This document shows positions 1 through 6,454 of a stretch of DNA of 29,468 nucleotides, one piece after another; positions within the stretch are counted from its first letter, which is position 1; each line of letters opens with the position of its first letter. The notes under the pieces are model-generated. The model saw nothing but the letters and a program-made list of their open reading frames with translations. It did not search any database and was not told where the DNA came from. The position numbers and the translations under genes are program-made. Source of the DNA: an uncultured Peptococcaceae bacterium (lineage in GTDB: Bacteria; Bacillota; Peptococcia; Peptococcales; Peptococcaceae); NCBI GenBank assembly GCA_938044045.1, contig CALIQN010000068.1, positions 1 through 29,468 on the forward strand, read 5' to 3'.

Positions 1-653
1 ACCAGACGTAAATCTGTAAAATATAGGAGGCTTGCCTCTGGTCGCATCAAACGAAAGATGTCTTTATTTAAGATATTGCCGCTGCGCTCGCCATAAGGCA
101 ATAGGACTACAACAAAATCACTGGTCGCAAAAAGCTCGATTTTATCCTCTAAGGTCGCTTGATAGAGACTAGCATGTCCCTCTCTTAGCCTAGTGGCACA
201 AACCGCAATCTTCATGCCAAAAGCCTTGGCACGTATCGCCAATTGGGCAGCAGTTTCATTCCAACCTAAGATACCAATTTTCTTGCCTTTTAGCTCAAAA
301 GGGCTACCTTGATAGGCATATAGGCGAGCAAGGTTTAAAATCCGCATAAAAATAAAGTCTGCAATAGAGTAGGCTAAGCCTTGATTGGGGGCAAGGACTG
401 GTAGCCCTACTCTTGTGGCTTGCTTGAGATTGATATTGTCCGCACCCTCTTTGATAGAGGCGATTACCTTGACCTGATGGGAGGCTTCAAAAAAACAATC
501 TGGCAAGCAGACGCCATCACCAACCAAAACGGCCTCTACCTCTTTTGAAAGATTGGACAACGCTTCTGTTTTCACTTTTTCATAAGTCAAGTGAAAACGT
601 TTTAACTCCTCTTCTACTAACGGGGGGTACTCCCCCAATAAAATCACTTTCAT
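1..653 (-). CDS. D-2-hydroxyacid dehydrogenase-like protein, 3' end cut by window
   Basis: 217 codons are visible, starting at ATG 653 behind the ribosome site AGGAGAGG. The protein begins MKVILLGEYPP and has the layout of the NAD-dependent D-2-hydroxyacid dehydrogenase / phosphoglycerate dehydrogenase family: an N-terminal catalytic lobe with IKEGADNINL (the family's 'GvdniD' strand), then a Rossmann core beginning GKKIGILGWNETAAQLA near residue 118. The glycine motif is degenerate: family members have GxGxxG, whereas here it reads GWNETA, so cofactor binding may be weakened or changed. The segment matching the 'NTARG' region is also unusual (LLYFTDLRLV, at the window edge). The catalytic Glu and His would lie outside the window. 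Family assignment is fairly safe; substrate is unknown and an active enzyme is not guaranteed. Confidence 0.72.
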   Translation of the reverse strand, partial: MKVILLGEYPPLVEEELKRFHLTYEKVKTEALSNLSKEVEAVLVGDGVCLPDCFFEASHQVKVIASIKEGADNINLKQATRVGLPVLAPNQGLAYSIADFIFMRILNLARLYAYQGSPFELKGKKIGILGWNETAAQLAIRAKAFGMKIAVCATRLREGHASLYQATLEDKIELFATSDFVVVLLPYGERSGNILNKDIFRLMRPEASLLYFTDLRL

Positions 654-688
654 GACTATCCTCTCCTAAATGTCACAAAACTATAGTC

Positions 689-717
689 ATTGTAAACAAT
701 CCCTAAAGTAGTGTCAA
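689..717 (-). promoter_or_regulatory. Sigma-A promoter of the dehydrogenase-like gene
   Basis: On the minus strand TTGACA (717-712) is followed by a 17-base spacer and TACAAT (694-689). This is about 36 bases before the start codon at 653. The -10 box lies inside the short palindrome ATTGT-TT-ACAAT, a possible repressor site. Confidence 0.75.
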
Positions 718-806
718 CTAAGCCCAATATAAGAGAAAGGCCAGCCTAAAACGCTCGCCTTCTTCTCATTCATTTAATACAATGCTATCATTCCCCTCCT
801 CCTAAA

Positions 807-828
807 CAAAAAAGCCACCCCATTGGCG
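807..828 (-). terminator. Minus-strand hairpin plus U6: probable end of an antisense RNA over the small-ORF leader
   Basis: Read on the minus strand, CCGCCAATGGGGTGGC is followed directly by TTTTTT. The stem (CCGCC with GGTGG, or GCCA with TGGC) keeps a G-U pair on the minus strand that becomes an A-C mismatch on the plus strand, so it is better as a minus-strand terminator. It sits 60-80 bases upstream of the 32-codon ORF, inside that ORF's likely 5' leader, as expected for an antisense antitoxin RNA. No convincing promoter for the antisense RNA was found. Confidence 0.45.
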
Positions 829-888
829 GTAATCTGCTACACTGTCTATGTCGTCCAACCATTCCTACGACAGTAGGGAGGTGATATT

Positions 889-987
889 GTGTTCGAGTTT
901 ATTTTAGCGACTATAGGGACTATTGTGGGTGGTGTAATTTGTCATTACATCATCAAATGGCTAGATAGCCCCAAGGATGATAAATAG
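889..987 (+). CDS. 32-aa hydrophobic peptide, candidate type I toxin
   Basis: GTG start at 889 behind GGGAGGTGA. The peptide begins VFEFILATIGTIVGGVICHY, then has a tail of the type IIKWLDSPKDDK: one membrane helix (about residues 2-24) with a charged C-terminus. This size and layout match small Gram-positive membrane toxins and holin-like peptides. The leader just upstream can fold (TGTCGT at about 849-854 with ACGACA at about 867-872) next to the ribosome site, and a minus-strand terminator lies further upstream. A strong terminator follows 7 bases after the stop. The function is inferred from size, topology and layout; no family was identified with certainty. Confidence 0.55.
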   Translation: MFEFILATIGTIVGGVICHYIIKWLDSPKDDK

Positions 988-993
988 CCTAAT

Positions 994-1028
994 AAAAAAA
1001 CCACGAGTTCACCCCTCGTGGTTTTTTT
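994..1028. terminator. Bidirectional intrinsic terminator
   Basis: A perfect inverted repeat with arms AAAAAAACCACGAG (994-1007) and CTCGTGGTTTTTTT (1015-1028). It ends the 32-aa peptide transcript. Confidence 0.9.
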
Positions 1029-1051
1029 GTGTTCGAATTTTAGCAACTATA
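1029..1051 (+). repeat. Decayed copy of the toxin-like ORF start
   Basis: GTGTTCGAATTTTAGC followed by AACTATA repeats the first 27 bases of the ORF at 889-915 with a 4-base deletion and one substitution. The copy reads Val-Phe-Glu-Phe and then a stop. The remainder of 1052-1181 holds nothing else I can recognise. Confidence 0.5.
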
Positions 1052-1181
1052 TGTCTATGACTAGTATAACACCATCACCCCAGCAGGTCAAGCAGCCTCT
1101 ATTGTTTGGATAACTTAAGGTCTTACAACAGGCTTTACGAGACGATATTTCTCATTATCGCACTTTCACATCAAGTAGGAC

Positions 1182-1210
1182 TTGCTAAGGTGTATTTTTT
1201 AGCCTAAACT
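1182..1210 (+). promoter_or_regulatory. Probable promoter of the unknown-rnhA-usp operon
   Basis: TTGCTA (1182-1187), a 17-base spacer and TAAACT (1205-1210) lie 28 bases before the first start codon. Both boxes match the consensus at four of six positions. Confidence 0.4.
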
Positions 1211-1237
1211 ATTAGAATAGAAAGGGGGATGGTTCAA

Positions 1238-1519
1238 ATGCCTAAACAAACTTTACTAAAAGCAGAAATCTTATTGATTACAGAAGATGAAGCAGCACAA
1301 CACTATCTCTTTCATAAACTGGGACACTACCCTGAAATCAATGCAAAAGTTGAAGATGATCGGCTCGTCCTTATCGGGGAAAGCGCCTATATCAGTTATA
1401 TTTTGGATGTTTTACAAAGACAGCTCGCCAAGCGTTATAAAAAAACGACCTTGCTTGTCCCAAATTATAAATTTGTCTTAACCCCCAATCTTCTACTTTA
1501 TCCTTCAAAGGAGTGCTAA
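1238..1519 (+). CDS. Small protein of unknown function, first gene of the rnhA operon
   Basis: I place the start at ATG 1238 (MPKQTLLKAEILLI), 9 bases after the AAAGGGGG ribosome site; the in-frame ATG at 1229 touches that site and is a poor start. The 93-residue product is soluble, with alternating strands and helices and a basic stretch QLAKRYKK. No motif was recognised. Its stop overlaps the next start (TAATG), so it is translationally coupled to the RNase H gene. Confidence 0.7.
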   Translation: MPKQTLLKAEILLITEDEAAQHYLFHKLGHYPEINAKVEDDRLVLIGESAYISYILDVLQRQLAKRYKKTTLLVPNYKFVLTPNLLLYPSKEC

Positions 1520-2157
1520 TGGCAAAAATCTATGCAGTCAAAGTTGGTAGAAAGACGGGACTTTTCTCGACTTGGGCGTCTTGTGAAGAGGCAGTCAAAG
1601 GCTATCCCAATGCCAGCTACAAATCATTTAAAACCAAAGAAGAGGCACTGGCTTGGCTAGGGGGACATCCCTCTAAAAAAGAGACTATAGCTACCTCTCA
1701 AACCATGCTTAGCCCTAATATCAACCCCGATACCCTTATCTGCTATGTGGATGGGAGTTATGAAAGTGCAAAAAAACAATATGCCTATGGCTTAGTTGGC
1801 CTCTATCAGGGTAGGACTTATCTAGACTCAGGTATCGGCGAGGAAGAAAGTTGGCTTAGGCACCACAATGTCGCTGGAGAAATCCTTGGCGCCATCAAAG
1901 CCTTTGCCCTTGCTAAAAGCCTAGGTGCTAAAGCCCTCACCCTCTATCATGACTATGAGGGGATTTGTGCTTGGGCAACAGGCGCTTGGCGTGCCAACTA
2001 CCCAATGACCCAGGACTATCAAGCCCTTGCCCTTGCCTTTCAGAAAAATACCCAACTCAGCTTTGTCAAGGTCAAAGCCCACAGTGGCGACCCACTAAAC
2101 GAAAAGGCTGACCAACTGGCAAAAATGGCACTACAAAATCAAACACAAGGAGAATAA
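1519..2157 (+). CDS. rnhA: Ribonuclease H1 with N-terminal hybrid-binding domain
   Basis: Cuts the RNA strand of RNA-DNA hybrids (R-loops, primers). Residues 1-48 (MAKIYAVKVGRKTGLF...AWLGG) form the RNase H1 N-terminal, viroplasmin-like hybrid-binding domain. A linker follows, then the catalytic domain with the DEDD residues D78 (YVDGS), E121 (AGEIL), D145 (YHDYEG) and D198 (EKADQLAK), plus the active-site loop histidine at 188 (KAHSGDP). The start is ATG 1519, 5 bases after AAAGGAG; a GTG two codons upstream would sit inside the ribosome site. It overlaps the upstream gene by one base and lies 3 bases before the usp gene. All key residues are present, so it is likely active. Confidence 0.93.
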   Translation: MAKIYAVKVGRKTGLFSTWASCEEAVKGYPNASYKSFKTKEEALAWLGGHPSKKETIATSQTMLSPNINPDTLICYVDGSYESAKKQYAYGLVGLYQGRTYLDSGIGEEESWLRHHNVAGEILGAIKAFALAKSLGAKALTLYHDYEGICAWATGAWRANYPMTQDYQALALAFQKNTQLSFVKVKAHSGDPLNEKADQLAKMALQNQTQGE

Positions 2158-2160
2158 ACA

Positions 2161-2607
2161 ATGGTAACCCTCTATGATCATATCGTCGTCATCATCAATA
2201 AAAACAAAATCGAAGGAGAAGTCTTTTATCGTGCCATCCACTTGGCAGCGATGAACTATTCTAAATTGACCTTGGCCTACCTCTTGGAAGAAAAGGAATA
2301 CCAAATCGCCCTAAGCTACGATAAAACCATTATCGACAGGGCAAAGAAAGAAAGTCAAAGCTATCTCAATGACTTAAAGAAAAAGGCAGAAGAGTTAGAG
2401 ATTCGTGAGGTCTCCACCTTTTTGGAAGTCGGCAATATCTGTGAAATCGTCAAGTATGATATTGTTGACCTACTCAAGCCGGACTTAATCGTCTGTGGTA
2501 ATGACTATGCCCAAGAAATGGACGCTCCAAAATTACTTGGTCGCATGAGTGACTTTATCGCCAACCGAAGCGGTTGCGATGTCTTGATTGTCAAAAAGAA
2601 CCTCTAA
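2161..2607 (+). CDS. Universal stress protein (UspA family)
   Basis: 148 residues, the usual length of a single-domain UspA protein. It begins YDHIVVIINKNK (first strand) and has the middle segment LKPDLIVCGNDY and the C-terminal GRMSDFIANRSGCDVLIVKK, matching the family's 'G..S..i...a.cdVLvV'. The ATP-binding pattern (G-2x-G-9x-G-S/T) is incomplete: GNDYAQ lacks the second glycine, so it may be a non-ATP-binding member. It is the last gene of the operon with rnhA, starting 3 bases after it behind AAGGAG. Role probably in stress or energy adaptation; exact function unknown. Confidence 0.8.
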   Translation: MVTLYDHIVVIINKNKIEGEVFYRAIHLAAMNYSKLTLAYLLEEKEYQIALSYDKTIIDRAKKESQSYLNDLKKKAEELEIREVSTFLEVGNICEIVKYDIVDLLKPDLIVCGNDYAQEMDAPKLLGRMSDFIANRSGCDVLIVKKNL

Positions 2608-2658
2608 AAAATCCCTTGGTTAAGCCTAGGAAAACGTAACTTATAAAGATAAAAAACC

Positions 2659-2687
2659 TTGACATTTGTTTTACCTTTTGCTACCCT
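2659..2687 (+). promoter_or_regulatory. Candidate promoter of the thi operon
   Basis: TTGACA (2659-2664), 17 bases, then TACCCT (2682-2687). The -35 is perfect and the -10 is weak. It would give a leader of about 125 bases before thiS. Confidence 0.45.
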
Positions 2688-2699
2688 TGACTTGCTTAT

Positions 2700-2723
2700 A
2701 AGAGGGTCAGTTGAACCCTTTTT
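2700..2723 (+). terminator. First leader hairpin with U-run before thiS
   Basis: AAGAGGGT (2700-2707) pairs with ACCCTTTT (2715-2722) around the loop CAGTTGA, followed by T. It may end transcription from the usp gene or be the first element of a thi leader. Confidence 0.5.
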
Positions 2724-2738
2724 ATCTTGTTTTTTAAG

Positions 2739-2792
2739 AGACATCAATGGGGAGCACCACCGAAAGGGTGCTTTCTTTGGTGTCTTTTTTTT
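2739..2792 (+). terminator. Second leader hairpin: terminator or attenuator of the thi operon
   Basis: Outer stem AGACATCAA (2739-2747) with TTGGTGTCT (2777-2785), inner stem AGCACC with GGTGCT, then eight T. It lies 27 bases upstream of the thiS start, so it would stop transcription into the operon unless opened. The TPP riboswitch core (CTGAGA ... ACCTGAT ... GGATAATGCC) was looked for in 2608-2818 and not found. Confidence 0.6.
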
Positions 2793-2818
2793 ACTTAATT
2801 TTATGTATGGAGGTCAAT

Positions 2819-3013
2819 ATGATTGTAAACGGAGAGCAGCATGCTTTGGCGGCACCGACTAGCCTCAAGGCTTTTTTAGTCGAGGTAGGTTATGACATCA
2901 CACGTATTGTCGTAGAGTTAAACCTTGCCATCGTGCCTAAAGCAGACTATGACAAGACCATCTTAAATGATGGCGATAGCTTAGAAATCGTACATTTTGT
3001 CGGAGGAGGTTAA
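2819..3013 (+). CDS. thiS: Sulfur carrier protein ThiS
   Basis: A 64-residue ubiquitin-fold carrier (MIVNGEQHALAAPTSL...EIVHFVGGG) ending in the required C-terminal Gly-Gly. ThiF adenylates the end and it is converted to a thiocarboxylate that supplies sulfur to ThiG for the thiazole ring. The start is ATG 2819, 5 bases after GGAGG (2809-2813); longer upstream readings run through the leader hairpin and lack a ribosome site. Two bases separate its stop from thiF, and thiS, F, G and H follow in order. Length and ends match the family. Confidence 0.93.
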   Translation: MIVNGEQHALAAPTSLKAFLVEVGYDITRIVVELNLAIVPKADYDKTILNDGDSLEIVHFVGGG

Positions 3014-3015
3014 CA

Positions 3016-3819
3016 GTGAAAGTCTACCTCAATAACGAAGCCTTTATCCTACCTCAGCCCTCTGGACTAGAGGACTTACTCAAGCTGTCAGGCCACTCAC
3101 GCCAGTCCCTCATCCTCTTAAATGGCACCAGTGAAATGGAAAACGTCCCTCTAAAAGAGGGGGATAAGGTCTTTGCCCTAAAAAAAGGAGAACTCCCGAA
3201 TAAGGCACTTTATGCCAGCCTGTGGGCAGTGCGCTATGGTGAGGCGCATTTTAAGAAATTACAAGAAGCACGTGTGGCCATCTGTGGCTGTGGAGGCTTG
3301 GGCAGTCATATCGCCCTAAGCCTTGCCAGACTTGGTATTGGCGAGCTCCTACTGATTGATAAAGATGAGGTTGACCTCACCAATCTCGGTCGCCAAGCCT
3401 ATTTTCCAGAAGACCTTGGCAAGGCAAAGGCACACGCTTTAAAGGCACAAATTGAACGTCTGACCCCTCTTGTAAAAGTCAAAAGCGAGGTTCTCACCTT
3501 GGATGAAAGTACTATCCCCACCTATCTCGGAGACTATCCTTATATCATCGAGGCCTTTGACCAAGCCTCTGCCAAGGCAATGCTGACAGAAACCATCCTC
3601 AGCCACTACCCCGACACCACCTTAATTGGTGCCAGTGGGATGAGTGGCATGGATCATCCCAATAAACTCACGACCAAAAAAGTTTTTTCACGCTATTATC
3701 TTTGTGGTGATGGCACCAGTGAACTTGAACCCCCAGGACTACTTGCCCCAAGGGTAATGCTCTGTGCCGCCCAACAAGCGACGATACTCATGCACCTTAT
3801 CTTATCTAAAGGAGACTAA
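3016..3819 (+). CDS. thiF: ThiF family 2: ThiS adenylyltransferase with its own N-terminal ThiS-like domain
   Basis: E1-like enzyme that activates the C-terminus of ThiS with ATP. Residues 1-57 (MKVYLNNEAFILPQPSG...KVFALKKGE) form a ubiquitin-like domain resembling ThiS without a free Gly-Gly end. The catalytic E1 fold follows: GCGGLGS (91-97, nucleotide loop), DKDEVDLTNLGRQ (115-127) and the GKAKA lysine segment. This layout fits the short anaerobe-type ThiF (family 2), not the MoeB-like ThiF. GTG start at 3016, after GGAGGAGG at the end of thiS. The fused domain may help dock the adenylyltransferase; its exact job is not shown by the sequence. Confidence 0.88.
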   Translation: MKVYLNNEAFILPQPSGLEDLLKLSGHSRQSLILLNGTSEMENVPLKEGDKVFALKKGELPNKALYASLWAVRYGEAHFKKLQEARVAICGCGGLGSHIALSLARLGIGELLLIDKDEVDLTNLGRQAYFPEDLGKAKAHALKAQIERLTPLVKVKSEVLTLDESTIPTYLGDYPYIIEAFDQASAKAMLTETILSHYPDTTLIGASGMSGMDHPNKLTTKKVFSRYYLCGDGTSELEPPGLLAPRVMLCAAQQATILMHLILSKGD

Positions 3820-3822
3820 CTC

Positions 3823-4605
3823 ATGACCAACTTACACAATGACGATACCTTTACCCTTGGGGGTAAGACCTTTCATTCTCGCTTTATCCTCGGTTCCGGT
3901 AAATTTTCCCTAGACCTCATCAAGGCTGTCTTGGAACAAGGGGAAGCCGAAATCATCACCCTAGCCCTCAGACGTGCCAATCCTAACGGTGCCGAAAACA
4001 TCCTAGACTTCATCCCTAAGGATGTCACCTTGCTCCCTAATACCTCAGGGGCAAGAACTGCCGAAGAGGCAGTCCGTATTGCTGAGCTTTCTCGTGAAAT
4101 GGGCTGCGGTAACTTTGTCAAAATCGAAGTCATCCGTGATTCACGTTGGCTCTTACCAGATAACTATGAGACCATCAAGGCCACTGAAATCTTAGCCAAA
4201 CGTGGCTTTGTCGTCCTCCCTTATATGTATCCTGACTACTATGTCACCAAAGCCTTAGAAGATGCCGGCGCCAGTGCCATCATGCCTTTAGCAGCACCAA
4301 TTGGCAGTAATCGTGGACTAGCGACCAAGGACTTTATCCAAATCATCCTTGAAGCGACTACCCTCCCTGTCATTGTTGATGCCGGTATTGGTAAACCATC
4401 TGAGGCTTGCCAAGCCATGGAAATGGGTGCCAGTGCCATCATGTGTAACACTGCCATTGCCACAGCAGGCGATGTCAAGGCGATGAGCTATGCCTTTAAC
4501 CTTGCCATCAAAGCAGGTCGCCATGCCTACCTTGCCAAAACAGGACGTGTCCTTGCCCATGGTGGGGAAGCCTCTAGCCCACTTACCGGTTTTTTAGGAG
4601 AATAA
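3823..4605 (+). CDS. thiG: Thiazole synthase ThiG
   Basis: A 260-residue TIM-barrel enzyme that joins 1-deoxy-D-xylulose 5-phosphate, ThiS thiocarboxylate and dehydroglycine to make the thiazole phosphate of thiamine. Seen: FHSRFILGSGKF at the N-terminus, LPNTSGARTAEEAVRIA, the Schiff-base lysine in FVKIEVI (K100), LLPD, and the C-terminal phosphate-binding segments VDAGIGKPSEA and GASAIMCNTAIA. Length is normal. The start is ATG 3823 with AAAGGAG at 3808-3814, inside the end of thiF. ThiH, one base downstream of its stop, makes its dehydroglycine substrate. Confidence 0.96.
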   Translation: MTNLHNDDTFTLGGKTFHSRFILGSGKFSLDLIKAVLEQGEAEIITLALRRANPNGAENILDFIPKDVTLLPNTSGARTAEEAVRIAELSREMGCGNFVKIEVIRDSRWLLPDNYETIKATEILAKRGFVVLPYMYPDYYVTKALEDAGASAIMPLAAPIGSNRGLATKDFIQIILEATTLPVIVDAGIGKPSEACQAMEMGASAIMCNTAIATAGDVKAMSYAFNLAIKAGRHAYLAKTGRVLAHGGEASSPLTGFLGE

Positions 4606-4606
4606 C

Positions 4607-5749
4607 ATGAGTACAATTATGACCTATACGGACAAGATGGATAGACTCGACCATCAAATGATGGATGAAGTCTTGCGTCTTCGTGAAAGTTTTAACCCTG
4701 ATGCCTTTACCAAAGAGGAAGTATTTAGTGCCTTAGAAAAAGACAGCTTAACGAAAGAAGACTTTATGGCACTCCTCTCCCCAGCCGCTGCGCCTTATCT
4801 TGAAGAAATGGCAAGACGTGCCAGAGCCGTGACCAAGGCACGCTTTGGGGACAATATCACCCTCTTTACCCCCCTTTACATTGCCAATTACTGTAGCAAT
4901 GGCTGCCTCTACTGTGGCTTTAACAGCAAAAACAAGATCAAGCGTGCCAAGCTTGATATGGATCAAATCAAAAGAGAGCTTGAGGGCATTGCCCAAACAG
5001 GCCTACAAGATATTTTGATCCTAACAGGAGAGTCCGAAGCCCTCTCCCCAACGAGCTACATTGCTGAGGCTATCTCCCTTGCCAAGCCTTACTTTGCCAA
5101 TATCGGTATTGAAATTTACCCAACTAATGAAGCAGACTATCGCCTACTTCACCAAGCAGGAGCAGACTTTGTCACCGTTTTCCAAGAAACCTATGACTTG
5201 CCTGTCTATGACCACTATCACCCTTATGGCAATAAGCGTGTTTTCCCTTATCGTTTTTATGCCCAAGAAAGAGCCTTAAAAAATGGCTTTAGAGGGGCAG
5301 GCTTTGCTAGCCTTTTAGGGCTGAGTGATTTCCGTCGAGATGCCCTTGCCACAGGCTTGCACCTCGCTATGGTACAAGCCAAATACCCTGATAGTGAACT
5401 CTCTTTTTCTGTGCCTAGACTCCGTCCAGTTGGGGGCAAGCTTGGAGAATTTAACCACCTTGTCAGTGATAGAGACCTTGTCCAAATCATGTGCGCTTAT
5501 CGCCTCTTTGTGCCTCAAGCACAAATTACCGTCTCTAGCCGTGAAAGTGCGACCTTTAGAAATGCGATGATGGACGTCTGTGCGACCAAGGTTTCTGCCG
5601 GCGTCAAAGTAGACGTAGGGGGACACGTTGAAAAAAATAAAAGTAGTGAACAATTTGACATCAGTGATGGACGCAGTGTGCCGGAAATGCATGAAGCCAT
5701 TGTCAAAAGAGGCTTACAAGTCGTCTATCATGACCATATCAGACTATGA
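4607..5749 (+). CDS. thiH: 2-Iminoacetate (dehydroglycine) synthase ThiH, radical SAM tyrosine lyase
   Basis: A 380-residue radical SAM enzyme that splits L-tyrosine into dehydroglycine and p-cresol; the dehydroglycine feeds ThiG. The iron-sulfur motif CxxxCxxC is present as YCSNGCLYC (C96, C100, C103) in the typical setting LYIANYCSNGCLYCGFN. Other family marks are GESE after strand 2, IEIYPTNE, FQETYD, HPYGNK and SFSVPRLRP. Length is normal. It starts one base after thiG and its last codons overlap the next start (ATGA). Anaerobes use ThiH where aerobic bacilli use ThiO, which fits an anaerobic host. Confidence 0.95.
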   Translation: MSTIMTYTDKMDRLDHQMMDEVLRLRESFNPDAFTKEEVFSALEKDSLTKEDFMALLSPAAAPYLEEMARRARAVTKARFGDNITLFTPLYIANYCSNGCLYCGFNSKNKIKRAKLDMDQIKRELEGIAQTGLQDILILTGESEALSPTSYIAEAISLAKPYFANIGIEIYPTNEADYRLLHQAGADFVTVFQETYDLPVYDHYHPYGNKRVFPYRFYAQERALKNGFRGAGFASLLGLSDFRRDALATGLHLAMVQAKYPDSELSFSVPRLRPVGGKLGEFNHLVSDRDLVQIMCAYRLFVPQAQITVSSRESATFRNAMMDVCATKVSAGVKVDVGGHVEKNKSSEQFDISDGRSVPEMHEAIVKRGLQVVYHDHIRL

Positions 5750-6336
5750 TGCAACTGACCTATGTGACCGAGCTTTCTGCCATTGTCGGCCAAAAGCTCC
5801 CCTATCTCAAAGCCCTCCTTGCCACCTCTCCGGATAGAGTGATTTTGCGTGCTAAGCACCTTAGTGAAGCGGATTACCAAAGCCTTGCCCTTGAGCTTCT
5901 CCCCACCAGTCAAGCCCATGGGGTGCGTCTCATCATCAATCATCAAGTCAATGTGGCTCGTGCCTTAAACCTCCCTATCCAAGTCTCTTTTCCCACGTCT
6001 CAAGAGGCAGATTTATCGGGACTGACCTTTGGGGTCTCTGTCCATAGCTATGAAGAGGGCGAACTGGCAAGGGCAAAAGGTGCGAGCTGGCTGGTCTATG
6101 GCCACCTCTTTGCCACCAGTTGCAAGGCAGGTCTTGCCCCACGCTCGATAGCTGTCTTTGAGGCACTGACCAAGCTCCCCCTCCCTGTCTATGGTATCGG
6201 GGGGATAAAGATGACCAATGTCCACAAGCTCCCCAAGGAAATGGCAGGCGTCTATATCATGAGGGATAGTATGGTACAACCAGACCCCCACGCCTTTACC
6301 AAAGCATGGCGAGATACCCTAGTCACGCTGACCTAA
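5746..6336 (+). CDS. tenI: TenI-like thiazole tautomerase (ThiE/TenI fold)
   Basis: A 196-residue TIM-barrel protein of the ThiE/TenI family. The block SVHSYEEGELARAKGASW and YGHLFATSCKAGLAPRS resemble B. subtilis TenI (SVHSLEEA, FGHVFETDCKKG), including the histidine used in aromatising the thiazole. ThiE's Mg/diphosphate site 'ND.vdlA' is replaced by NHQVNVA, so true thiamine-phosphate synthase activity is doubtful. It would isomerise the ThiG product to thiazole carboxylate phosphate. The start at 5746 overlaps the thiH stop (ATGATG; 5749 also possible) with no clear ribosome site, so translation is probably coupled. Database entries of this kind are often called ThiE. Confidence 0.75.
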   Translation: MMQLTYVTELSAIVGQKLPYLKALLATSPDRVILRAKHLSEADYQSLALELLPTSQAHGVRLIINHQVNVARALNLPIQVSFPTSQEADLSGLTFGVSVHSYEEGELARAKGASWLVYGHLFATSCKAGLAPRSIAVFEALTKLPLPVYGIGGIKMTNVHKLPKEMAGVYIMRDSMVQPDPHAFTKAWRDTLVTLT

Positions 6337-6344
6337 ACTTAATC

Positions 6345-6404
6345 GCAAATAAAAAAATACTTGACAGTAGTTTTTAAACGCTTGTCAAGTATTTTTTTAT
6401 TTGC
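6345..6404. terminator. Strong terminator of the thi operon
   Basis: A 22-base perfect inverted repeat (arms 6345-6366 and 6383-6404, core ATACTTGACA / TGTCAAGTAT) with A/T-rich outer arms giving U-runs in both directions. The right arm contains TTGTCA (6382-6387), which with TATCCT (6405-6410) could form a promoter (17-base spacer) for the next gene. Confidence 0.9.
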
Positions 6405-6454
6405 TATCCTATTTTTATACATAATTTTTTAGTGTCTTTCCTGAGGAGGCTTTT

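Noticed and set aside
2694..2792. T-box or TPP riboswitch before thiS
   Set aside because: Neither the T-box core (GGGTGG.ACCGCG) nor the TPP core was found; GGGTGCTTTC is only a loose resemblance.
2659..2821. thiS starting upstream in the leader
   Set aside because: The extra residues would be encoded by the terminator hairpin; the GGAGG at 2809-2813 sets the start at 2819.
4239..4560. Open frames on the minus strand inside thiG and other thi genes
   Set aside because: They are antisense shadows of strongly conserved genes, without ribosome sites or recognisable products.
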